Part shown: piece after piece, positions 47,747 through 64,000 of the stretch | Layout: each line of letters starts with the position of its first letter | How positions within the stretch are numbered: position 1 is the first letter of the stretch | Origin: Bugula neritina | Taxonomy: Eukaryota; Bryozoa; Gymnolaemata; Cheilostomatida; Bugulidae | NCBI GenBank assembly: GCA_964035545.1 | Contig: OZ037766.1 | Coordinates: 19,574,767 to 19,638,766, forward strand | Direction of reading: 5' to 3' | DNA length: 64,000 bases | Position numbers and translations under genes: made by a program | The notes under the pieces: model-generated | Database searches by the model: none | What the model was told of the DNA's origin: nothing | What the model saw: only the letters and a program-made list of their open reading frames with translations

Positions 47747-50700
47747 ATGAAGCTGCCATTACTGCTGATGCTGCTACTGTACCCTTGCCCGCTAAGTGCT
47801 GTTGCATCAGACTTAACATCTCAGACATGGCTAGACTGGCTGACAGTTAAGGTGACCAGACTCGCACAGTATGGGGAGTGTATTCTAAGTTATTCATGTA
47901 ACAGGACGCAAGAGTTGGAGGACTCCTACGTTTACATGACAGACATGCTGAATGTCACCGGCATTGCTCCTCCTCTCTCACTGTTACAGAGTAAGTTTTG
48001 TAGAGAGTAGATTCATTACCAGACTCATTTATAACGAACAGTTTTATGGAAGACGCGATACACAACGTACTGAAAGTATTAGCTCTCATTTGTTGGTAAT
48101 AATAACATAAACTTGTAGAATTGAATATAGCTGGTAGCAAACAGGTAGTCCAGGGAATAACAGCATCTTCTAGCATGACACATTGAGTTACTCTGCTGGT
48201 TTAAATCTCATAAAGACCCTCAAGCTTTAGGAAGGACATCCAATTGACCTTTCTCTTGCTTTACCTGCAACCTCTTGAGTTCTTAATTCTCAAAGAGTTG
48301 GTGAAAGAAATAACAAATCATTCTTTTAAATAACAATTATATTAATCACTTTTAGCCATATATTACAGTATTTGATGAGTGTAAAAAGAAATGTTATAAT
48401 AATACTGTAGTGTTATAAAACTATTAAAAAAACACACATCAGAATTTGTTTCATATGCTTTATAGGCAGAGAGAAAAATTGTGATTGTGATGCTAGTAAG
48501 TGTGGACGATACCAGACGTGCTGCAGAGATGTGATCCCCAACTCTCCTGCCCCAGAATTCCTTGTCTCCACTTCCTGTGTATCTCAATATAGCTCACTGG
48601 CTTTCCCTTTCTATGCTAACATAGAGTGCCCACCTGACTTCACCAATTCTGACATTCGGATGTTGTGTGAAACACCCATAGATCAGTCGACCTCAAAACC
48701 AGGTGCCAATATTGCTACCAGTTGTACCATAACACCACAGTTTATGTCAAGTGTTGTAGTTTGTACAAAAAGTTGATCATTTCAAAACAATAAGAAAGGA
48801 CAACTCCAAAGTATATCAAACTTGCAAACTTATTATGATCAGCAGGACCACAGATGCTGACTAGGCAAGCCAGTTTTTTTATATTATCATTACAGCTGCA
48901 AAGTTCATTTGATGTGTTGATGTAATCAGTATTATTACTATAGTATTACCTTATGCGACTATTTGACAACCTAACTTCTACCTCTAGAAAAAGTGTTGTG
49001 AGGTGTGGTTTAAGCAATCTGTCAAATAATGCAGTCACTGGCTGTAGTGTTACCTTACATAGCTCATCGATTTCACATCTACTCTAAAACCTTTTTAAAG
49101 TTTCGTTTATACATTTCACGATTTTCAGTCAGAAATTTAATTTGGCCCAGTTGAAATTTCTCTAAGTTGCATTGCATTGTAAAAGCCACTCGTCAAAATT
49201 TTTGTACTGTGATAACTTAATCGGCTGAGTTCAAAATAATACTCAAAAGGAATAATAACTTCTTGTAAATTTCATTATTTAATAATCGCTTTTATGCTGT
49301 CAGCTTTACTAATTCACAACGTTTTTAAAGGGCATCAAATAACGTTTAGGCGCGTCAGATTTCGTTTTTAAAAAGTAAGCTTTCGCATCAATGTGATTTC
49401 ACCGAATTTCAGTTTGACTATAAAGAGGTACTCTGACGAATGTTATTAATTGAAACTTTTTGCAGCAGTGGTATAAATGCAACTTTACTTGAGGTGTCTA
49501 GATCATGTATTCCAATTGTAAATTTGTAGATTTAGAGTTTTGGTTTGTCTCTTCAAAGACAACCAAGTACACTTACCGGAATGTATACTGTGCCATATGT
49601 AACGGGGAGCTGATGGATGACCTGGTGTTTTGGGATGTAGACCTGCAATGTCCTTTATTAAATGACACTCTTGTGTCTTCTAATATGAGTCTCTCTACAA
49701 TTTACAGGTATTTATTATAATCAGTATCACTCAAAAACATAGGCATTTAAAGTGCTGTTGTAGTTTACAGACTACGACCAATGTGGGTTATGCTGTGTGT
49801 TTGCACTGTCATAACATTTCCTCTCTACGAGGTTATAAGAGAACCGAGTAGTGTTGAGATCAAACAAATATATATATTTACAATACTAATTACAAGAATT
49901 TACATCAATGTAAGAAAGTACACAATATAGAAAGTTACACAGTAGTTAGTTAGCTTTATAAGGCATCTAAGTATGCAATGTTATAATACTTCTACGACTA
50001 TAATACCCTTCGCATGTAAGTGTTTATGTGCCTAATGAAAGCATACATGTCTCACGCCCATTACAGTACTTCCTTGAGACATATTCTGTGTTTATATTTT
50101 TCACATATATATGTCTTTCTAAATTTTTCTTTCAAGACTATTTAATATTTGTGTGACAAAGACTCTTATAAAAGGGCCTTGTGGTTGTTTTATTAATTTT
50201 AGCCCTTCGTTTGCTTCTTATTTGTTTTTCACAGTTTCTCACAGTTTCTCATAGTAATCATGCTAATCCTTGCGGGTAACGGGATCAAAAACCTATAGTT
50301 ACTATTCCTGTGATAAATCTCTGATGGAAGGGGTTTTTAAGCAGCTAAGGACTTATTCATATGTGGCACAGGAAAAATTATGACTGGGTGCTCTTCCTAA
50401 CATCACTAATTGCCTAGGCCACGGCTTTTCCTGTTTACTTATTTTCCTATATTATATATATTTGTATGTGTATAGGATATAATTTATATTTGATATATTA
50501 AATGCTACCCATAATAAAACATCGCTGCATACACAAAAATAGCTGTTCTACAATTTTTTGTAGCTCATGTTTGGTGTTGTTTTCTAATGACATGTACAAT
50601 GATGAATGCTCACCAGCAAATGTTATCAAAACATGTTCTCCTTCATATAACAACTCAGATGTGAGAGACAAGTGTGAGAAAGGTAGCTTTGCAGTGATTG

Positions 50701-53576
50701 TGCACTCTGGATTTCCTTCTGTGTTGTATAAAAACATTGACTGTGCTTTTTGCAATGGCGTAGGAGTGGATGAAGATCTGAATTGCATGACCCTGCCAGG
50801 TAAAGTAAAGTTTATACAAAAATTTTATATTACTACTTTATTCATTGTATTGTATGCTCACTATACTCATATGACTAGTTTATATGCTTTTTATAGCAAA
50901 TATATTTAATACTGGACATACTCTGATTAAGAACATAACTTTTGCTTTTTAAATTGTGATAGTTACACACAATTGAAAATGATCACAAAAAATATCACAA
51001 AACAGTATAAAAATCAGAATAGTCATGTATTTCTTATTCACAGTTATCTTTTAGTTATATCGTCTTGTAGGCCCTAGTGTGTATTATACTGTCAGAATTC
51101 TGGTGCAACCATTTGGGCAAGGATGTGCTAACTCGGACTCAACTGTGGCATCATGTGACGAACTCTCCACACAGTTTGGCAGCTGCAAGAATAATGAAAT
51201 ATTTAGTTGGACAACTCAAACCTGTGAATCTATTTGTCCCTCCCCACTCTATTCAAATAATGGCGATTGTGTTGCAGTTCAAATTGAGACGCAACCCACT
51301 TCTAATGTAACTAGTACTTCGCAATGTCTTGAGCTCAATTACGCAAAATACGTTGACCTCCTGGCCGGGCAACAGCCAACCAATAACAGTGTGTTTTTCT
51401 CAACCGATAGCATCGAGTTATTGAGTAACGGAACAAGCTATTGTACTTTCTGCAAATGGATAGAATATGACTTGGTTGATGTAGACATAGACATAGAGAC
51501 TAGTAGTGTAACTGTACCAAATGGTAATGAATATGTCTATGGGTTATATATTAGCAACAACAACTCCAAAGTTCTAACATGTGAAAATCCATTTATAACG
51601 GATGAAGCTGTGCCAAGCGGGATATTAGGTGACATATGCATCAGGGTAGACGAAGAAGCTGTATCCATTGCATTGCTTTCAATATCTATATTCTGCCTAA
51701 TCATAATGGTCATTATGTACAGCATCCTACCAATTCTACACAACGTTCCTGGATATATTGTTCTTAGTCAGGTAGGAGATAAAGCTTGTTATGCTTTTAC
51801 TGTCCTAATTTTTCATTTGTATTTTGCATTCAGCATAACTACAAAACTACAATATTATGTTTTTTTATAGGTTGTGCCACTACTTCTTGGTTACATATTC
51901 TTTCTCTTGCGAGGAGCTGTATCCCAAAGTCCAGCAGGATGTTACATCACAGCCGTTATTGTTCACTATACATTTCTTAGTAGCTACATTTGGTCGTTTC
52001 TGTTTGCCATAGAGATTACAATTACAATAACATCAGTACATGCTGTCAATCAGAAGTCAAAAATGAAGTTCATCAGGTAAACAGTAACTGTAAAGTTATA
52101 TATTTGAATAAAGCTTATCCCCTCATTCACACTTACCGTATCGTAAGCCGTAACAGCAAAAATAAAATGGCGACGCTGTTGCATTTTGTCAACGGGTGTT
52201 CACACATTGCCGTAAAAGTACAATGCATGACGTTGAGCTGTGACCAATCATAATAAAGCCAACTCTTGTCTGCGGTGATTTGAACGCCTTTGAATATTAT
52301 TTACAAATTATTCGCAACATTCTTATCAAAAGATGTTATATAAATGCTATTTACTAAATAAAAGCAATTACATGAAAAGAATCTTTTTTTAAATCTATTC
52401 GTTTTTAAAATAATTGCGCAAACTAATTTAAATAATGAATATTTAAGCCGTCCAAATCATTTTTTAAGTTTTTGGTTTGCTTGATTTTGTGATTAGGGAA
52501 AGCTAGATTTTTAAGCTGAGTTCAATTCAAACAAGCTGGATAAAGATTTTTTAATCTTTTAAAACTTTTGAATTGGTTAAATTAAATCAAAAATAAGCAA
52601 TTAAAATAAACTAGCGAATATGTTCTTTAAATTTTCGTACCAGATCAACTCTACCCAATAGGAGCCCGCCGTGATTTTTTGAATCAAGCACTGCTTGATC
52701 GACGCCGTAGCGTATACCGGGGTACGATTCAGCCCGGATGTTAACAAAAATGGCTGGAATTTGCTGTTACGGCGTACGGTACGGTAAGTGTGAATAGGGG
52801 GTATATCAGTCAGACACTTGAAACTCTAGCTGTTAAAGCTTTACCTCTAACTCTGACCCTAGTTGTTCATCACTTGAATTGATAAAACTTAGTTTGTGTG
52901 AAATGCATGGTGATAGAATAACTATTTCATTGTGTTGTTCATGGAGTTATTAAATAGTTTACAACAAAAAGAAAATGTATAATTTTCTTTTAGGTATTCT
53001 ATAGTAGGATGGACTATTCCTTTGGTTCCTGTTACAACAGCTCTAATTATTGACAATGTGACCACTATGTCGGAGTTTTCTCCCCACTATGGTCAACCTC
53101 AATGTTGGTTTAACTCCGACTATGGACTATATTTTTATTTTCTCATACCTATTGCAATAATATTATTACTTAACTTTGTAACCTACATTATTATTATAAT
53201 CAGATTTGCCATTTTAGCATATCAAACTCGAAGAGCTAAACCAGCTCACAAAGAAAAGCTGATCATCAGTGTTAAACTTTTTTTTGCTTTTGGACTGTTG
53301 TGGATATTTGGAATTTTGTCTGCAGTATTTCCAAATAATCCAGCAATTAGCTGCATCTTTATCTTTGTAAACACCCTCTCTGGTGTGCTATTGATGTTGG
53401 TTTTTATATGCAATCGCTCGGTCCTTAATAGTTTTCGAACACAGGTGACCAGCCTGACTAGCCAATCTGATGTTTTTTCAACAAAACCAAACAATCGACT
53501 GGAACCAAAAGTTGCCACAAGCAGTGATAATAGAAATTTAGACACTCAAGAACCTTTAAACAGCTCTCAACTTTAA
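47747..53576 (+). CDS. Seven-transmembrane receptor, Methuselah/adhesion-like (family B2)
   Basis: Seven coding exons: 47747-47990, 48466-48702, 49530-49707, 50564-50799, 51071-51771, 51871-52076, 52994-53576. Phases agree and give 794 residues. A signal peptide (KLPLLLMLLLYPCPLSAVAS) is followed by a large cysteine-rich ectodomain. Two clear repeats carry a TNSDIR or NNSDVR motif, one cysteine further on, then YRNVYCAICNG (exon 3) or YKNIDCAFCNG (exon 4); exon 5 holds a third, weaker SYCTFCKW. Many N-glycosylation sequons are present. TM1 starts near residue 495 at the end of exon 5, TM2-3 are in exon 6 and TM4-7 in exon 7, which has GLLWIFG and FVNTLSGVL as in secretin/adhesion-class receptors. 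The cytoplasmic tail is short and serine-rich. The coding start is the ATG just after an acceptor at 47734, so a 5' UTR exon is expected upstream. Ligand unknown; no GPS cleavage motif was recognised. Confidence 0.88.
50291..50430 (-). repeat. SINE fragment in a receptor-gene intron
   Basis: Minus-strand copy of the 1990/54458 SINE. CTATAGTTACTATTCCTGTG, GGGTTTTTAAG, GGCACAGGAAAAATTATGACT and GCTCTTCCTAACATCACTAAT align to it. The tRNA-like head is mostly lost. Confidence 0.65.
52119..52801. mobile_element. MITE with ~45-bp TIRs in the last receptor intron
   Basis: The left end CCCCTCATTCACACTTACCG continues to ...GCCGTAACAGCAAA. The right end is its near-exact reverse complement (CCCCTATTCACACTTACCG onward), with a few mismatches. 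The element is about 683 bp, non-coding, and flanked by TAT on both sides, consistent with a 3-bp target duplication. Superfamily is uncertain. Confidence 0.8.
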
Positions 53577-53811
53577 ATTATATGTTAAAATGTTGCAATT
53601 GACTCAATATGTTATTATATAAGATTGAACTCTTGCTGCTTAAATCTCTTTTGTGTAAGTTTAGCATTCTTATATAGCTTAATGTTATATCCTAAATTAT
53701 TTTTATATTTCAGTTTCATATTCTATATGATATTATTGAAAGTGAGAAATTGAATACTATTTATTTTATGATATTTATTTTGAACACAATATTTTTTGTT
53801 CCACTCAGAAT

Positions 53812-53817
53812 AATAAA
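53812..53817 (+). promoter_or_regulatory. Polyadenylation signal of the receptor gene
   Basis: AATAAA about 236 bases after the stop codon, followed by T/G-rich sequence (GCCTGTCTCC). Confidence 0.55.
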
Positions 53818-54457
53818 AACTTGCCTGTCTCCTTTAATACTGTAATGAAACAAAAGGGAAATTATTTCTGTAAACTAAGCCTGCAGGAATTTTAGTGCAA
53901 TTAGGACCCATGCATCTATTCTTTTATTTAAAATAACTGACCTCTGTCTGGGCAATCTCTAATAACTTAACATTGGAGCAGTTGCCAACACTCCTACTGT
54001 ATAAAATCATAGCAATTATATTTAAAATTATCCTTAAAACAACTCTGAACTAATTTTTTCAAAAAAAAGTACTCGGCTTTGTGCTGATGAAGGGAGGAAC
54101 CCATATTATACCATGTGGGATTTGATATTATTTGATAAACAAAAACCTGGTACACACTTACACATACACAATTAATTTTATTTGAAAGTGGTAATTGTGG
54201 AAAAACTAATTAAAGCAGCGTATAGCATTTACTAAAGACCCAACAAAAGTCCTTTGAATTGAACTTAGGCTACAATAAATATTAGCAGATAGCATTTGTT
54301 ACTTTTGATAAATATTAGAAGCTAAATTTAGCAAGTTCTTCTTTAGTGAATATATATTTTTTATCAATTGTTGTAACAAAACAAACCTGCATATGTACCT
54401 TTATGTTATATAATAGCTCTATGTCATGGCTTTACTCATGTCATTACTTACTCACAC

Positions 54458-54653
54458 AAGTTTATAGTCACCATCCCTGTTAGAAAACCCTGAAAGAAAG
54501 GGTTTTTGTTGAATGAGGCTAAGGACTAATTCAGATGAGGCACAGAAGCAATTATGACTAGATGCTTTTTCTAACATCACCAAAGGGGTTCAAACCCATG
54601 TATGACTCTTGTTTACTAAGCAAATGCTCCAACCCCTTGACCAAGGCTGCCCC
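54458..54653 (-). repeat. tRNA-derived SINE
   Basis: Full-length minus-strand relative of the copy at 1990: a head near GGCAGCCTTGGTCAAGGGG, B box GGGTTTGAACC, and the shared body GTGATGTTAGAAAAAGCAT and CCTTTCTTTCAGGG. Confidence 0.7.
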
Positions 54654-56796
54654 CCTAATTACTAACAATCTTTATTATTCATTGTATAGACTAGGATAAA
54701 TTGGGCAATTTGATAGGATAAAATTGTGATTTATGTGCCTATTAATAGCTACTCATCTGAGAACTAATACAATACAATAATAATATCAATACAAGCCCTT
54801 CAAGATTGACATATTGCTGTCTGCACAAGAATAGAAGGTATTGATAGAGATATCAATATCACTAGGCAATTGTATTGGTGTTTGCTGAGCAACACACAAC
54901 CATAGAATCTTTACACAATCACAGTGAGCACTGACTTACACGCAAGTAAGTTTTATAAAATTATCTGTTCTTTTTAAGCTATAATTCAGATAAAGTCCTG
55001 TTTAAGTTCGAATAAATAAAACCACTGTAAGACAATGCACAAAATTTATAATTATTATATGGGTTATTTGAATTTTGAATTTTTTGCTCTCATTCGTTTG
55101 TTTTTCAAATTACTAGTGCAATAATCTCTAGTCTAAATGCTACACCAGTTGCCTATTATAGGTATCAGTTTGTTGTTTCTATTTCTTTTGCAACCTTCAA
55201 AATAACGAAGTTTTCCCATTTTCCCCTTGTGCCTCGGTATACTGGGGTTCAGTGGACCACTGAGTGAGACACAACAAATAAATTGAAACTTTGCTGATTT
55301 GGTTGCATCTGATCTTTATTTATTTAATATACACAAGTAGATAAAATACTCTTTCAGATCTACAGCAAAAATCATGTTTTAGCTGTACAGTTTGTGCCAC
55401 CACAAAAATAGTGGGGGGGAGGGAATCAAATGCACATCACTCATTTATGCGGTGCCATTATCATTACTGTTTAGAACTAAAAATGTTTTTTCTATTTCCA
55501 CTTCACAGGAACTTTCATCAGAAAAAAACTTAAGTAACATGTGCTACAAAATTCCGGGTGGACTTTTTTCTATGAACTGTAGTTAAGGTGGGTGAAGTTT
55601 GTGGCTGGAGTGCAGAAAGAGAGGGGAGGAAATGGGCAAATCAAAATTTATTTTAGTCAAATACATGTATATTCCCCCAATGATATAATGTATAATGAAT
55701 ATCATGGCTATCTATTATTAGCAGCAGCAGAGTGTTTTGTATGGTGTATAAAATGGCAAAGCTATATAACCTCACCAGATGTATATATTATTAGGGCAGT
55801 TTAACCTTGTAGTTTGGTAGTCTTACCATAATTTCTTCGATATTTTACGAAAAGAAGGTTAGAAATGGCTATATCTATAGATATTTTTAACATTTCAACT
55901 AATTTTTTGGGAAAACAAACTAATAACAGGGTGCAATGGTCAAGTGGCCCGTTGTGCCCCGTGTGGTCAAGTTGAAAATAAATGTGATTCAAAGAAAATT
56001 GATTTTAGAGTTTGCTATTATACAAGTTAAGCAATGTAGAGACAAGCAATGGCAACAATATCAATAAAAACTAGGCTTGTTACCTTTGAGTGTAAAAAGT
56101 TATAAAGCTTTAATGACATCTCAAAAAATTTACAAAATGTAGGTAAAAACAGTTTTTGACTGGCCTCTTCAACATGTATGCTCCGCAAGTGTTGAAACTA
56201 CAACGGCTGAATAATTATGTCATTACCTTTTTATTAAAAAAATTCACAACTCTAAGTCAATAAGTTCTCTCACAATTTGACCGGCTTTTTTACCCTTATG
56301 ACCATTGTGCCCCCCTCCCCCCTTCCCCCCTGTGTCTATTTTTCCTAGTATTTGTAACACAATTTCTGAAACTAAAGTAGTAATATTGTAAAAATAGCTG
56401 AAGTAAAATTATTACTGCAATATAGTGTTATTTGATTATCAAAAATAAAGAGTATGCTATGGTGTTCACTACTCAAGGTGGATAATATCATGTAAATAAA
56501 TTCCAACCAGTTTTAAGTCATAACACTTTTGGCACTAGCAATATGACAATGGAGATCAGAATCTGTAGCATCTTGTACGCCATTGCTAATTGACAGCTAG
56601 TTAGCTAGTTATTTTTATTACTTAAATTTTTCTTATTACTTGATAGCTTGAATGAACCTTGTAAGTTGTTTTATTTCATAGTTACAAAGTGAAATATGCT
56701 TTTCATGATAATAGAACTTTAACAGTTTGCATTAATTTGTTTAACTTTATACTTCTGCTTTTATTTACGTTTTAATATTCTAATTTTGTTGTCAGA

Positions 56797-56990
56797 AAGT
56801 CGTCTAGCTGCTAGAGCACTGGCCTAGTAATCACTAAGCCATAAGTCTAAACCCCCTAATTGATAGTGTCACTGATAATAGCCATTGCACCTGTTCTACA
56901 AGACCTCAAATCATGCTGCCAGCTTGATGGGAGACACAGCCATTCAAAATCTCTTGCCATCAGAGGTTCTCACCGTCAAAAATATTTGAG
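56797..56990 (+). repeat. tRNA-derived SINE, second subfamily
   Basis: Head GTCTAGCTGCTAGAGCACTGGCCTAG, followed by GTCTAAACCCCC in the B-box position. The body, GCTGCCAGCTTGATGGGAGACAC, differs from the 1990 family. Confidence 0.6.
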
Positions 56991-57069
56991 AAGTTTGAAT
57001 TAGTTAAATTTGGAAGCTTATGTTTATTTCAACTCAAAATCCTTAATGGTGAGAGTTTATTTTAAGTGA

Positions 57070-57225
57070 GGTAAGGAATGTGCTTTCCCCCATGATGGCA
57101 ACATGGCTTGTAAAGCTTTGCTGTGACACAGAAGCAATTGCTCTGCCGGACATCCCCAATAACCCAGTCAAGATTCAAATTCATGAACTAGCATGCTAGA
57201 TTGTAGCCACTAGGCCAAGACTGTT
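57070..57225 (-). repeat. tRNA-derived SINE
   Basis: The minus strand begins near CAGTCTTGGCCTAGTGGCTA (A box) and has a degenerate B box (TGAATTTGAATC). It continues to a GGTTATTGGGGATGTCCGGCAGAGC body. Orientation is opposite to the neighbour at 56797. Confidence 0.6.
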
Positions 57226-58001
57226 CTTTAGCATATATATTTAACAATTGATTTATTCCAGATCAATAAATGGCTGCCATTGTTGATCCTTATTATATGA
57301 TAAATTTTGTAGAAAAAAATCCTTTTATAGACAAAAAGAGTGAAAAAACTTGTTAATAAAACAGCTGCGTTTATTTTAATTTTGAGTGCTTTTAAATTAA
57401 TGGTAATAAAGTTACTATAATTACATTATATATAGTAATGGTAGTGTTTTTGTTAATAATATCCACAAAATGTATTATATATACAAGCATTATTGGATTC
57501 AAAATTATATCCCAGTATCACTACAACAATTTTCTTTCAACTCCCACTCTACCAAGTCCTAAAAAGCTATTCTATTAGACAATTTTAGGTTAAATATGTA
57601 GATATTAACCCCACCTTTAGTCTTTCAAAGCATTTAATACATATATTAGGTATTATAAAGAAAGTAAATTCAATTAAAACTCTTCACATTACAATAACAA
57701 AGCTTCTGGTTATGCATGCTTAACAGTAAAAAGAAATGTGTTAAGTCAAGTCTCTTTTGTTTTAAACCACAAACAGTTAAATTGTTTTTTGAGACCATTT
57801 ACTATGAATGCAGTGAAAAGCACATTCTCAATATGGCATGTTATGATAGTGTTTAGTTTTCAGTAAATTCCATACAGCTAATGAAGTGTTTGCACTAACT
57901 CAGGTGTTTAATCAACTGTAGCAAGTTTGGTAAACAAATGAAGCAGCTACCTGTTCCCTAGCAAACTTCCAGATAGACCAGAAGGTATCACATGTGACAC
58001 C

Positions 58002-63957
<5,956 letters not shown>

Positions 63958-64000
63958 AATTTTTGGAATTGTTTGTTACCATATAGTCATGATTATGCAG

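Larger units (their letters stand above)
53818..57941. other. Intergenic region with SINEs, no gene recognised
   Basis: About 4 kb of AT-rich spacer. Short ORFs at 55392-55804 lack any recognisable domain or splice partner. A C-rich tract lies at 56308-56330. The three SINE copies within it are listed separately. Confidence 0.45.

Overview
The window is AT-rich eukaryotic DNA from an invertebrate animal. Its protein-coding genes are split into many short exons with GT-AG introns. It carries tRNA-derived SINEs, several Ty3/Gypsy LTR retrotransposons, LINE fragments, MITEs and very long AC/GT microsatellites. The gene set (RTCA, CDKL2, a CFAP97D-type flagellar protein, a Methuselah/adhesion-like GPCR with CAxCNG ectodomain repeats, a small cysteine-rich secreted peptide) and the repeat style suggest a lophotrochozoan such as a mollusc or relative. 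The phylum is inference only. There are no operons, CRISPR arrays or bacterial signals.

Layout. (1) 1-6.7 kb: MITEs, SINEs and a two-exon gene for a 78-residue secreted peptide with ten cysteines, whose spacing resembles the prokineticin/astakine/Dickkopf-type scaffold. (2) 6.76-10.65 kb, minus: a complete eight-exon RTCA gene (RNA 3'-phosphate cyclase). (3) 11.4-17 kb: decayed LINEs, one of which looks split by an inversion, separated by degenerate TAATAC/TAATAG-type repeats. (4) 18.1-29.8 kb: a nest of Gypsy elements: a GC-richer truncated element, an inverted integrase-bearing remnant, one structurally intact young element (20,793-25,480) with 261-bp LTRs, a GTCTC target duplication and a single 1,311-codon gag-pol ORF, and an old internally deleted element. 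The intact element has landed in or beside a histone H2A pseudogene that still has TATA and CCAAT boxes. (5) 32.77-40.57 kb, minus: a complete ten-exon CDKL2 kinase gene, with a tRNA-Lys(TTT) on the opposite strand in one intron. (6) 40.6-47.7 kb: no gene recognised apart from a LINE 5' fragment and a SINE. (7) 47.75-53.58 kb, plus: a complete seven-exon seven-transmembrane receptor gene with a MITE in its last intron. (8) 53.6-58 kb: intergenic with SINEs. (9) 58.0-63.96 kb, plus: a seven-exon CFAP97D1/2-like gene with a ~366-bp AC microsatellite in an intron.

The host genes are functionally unrelated: RNA end processing, a CDK-like kinase, a receptor, a sperm/cilium protein and a secreted peptide. 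All exon models below were assembled by eye from reading-frame continuity, splice consensus and family similarity. For the three larger homology-supported genes and the receptor, exon phases add up exactly to an open frame from ATG to stop.
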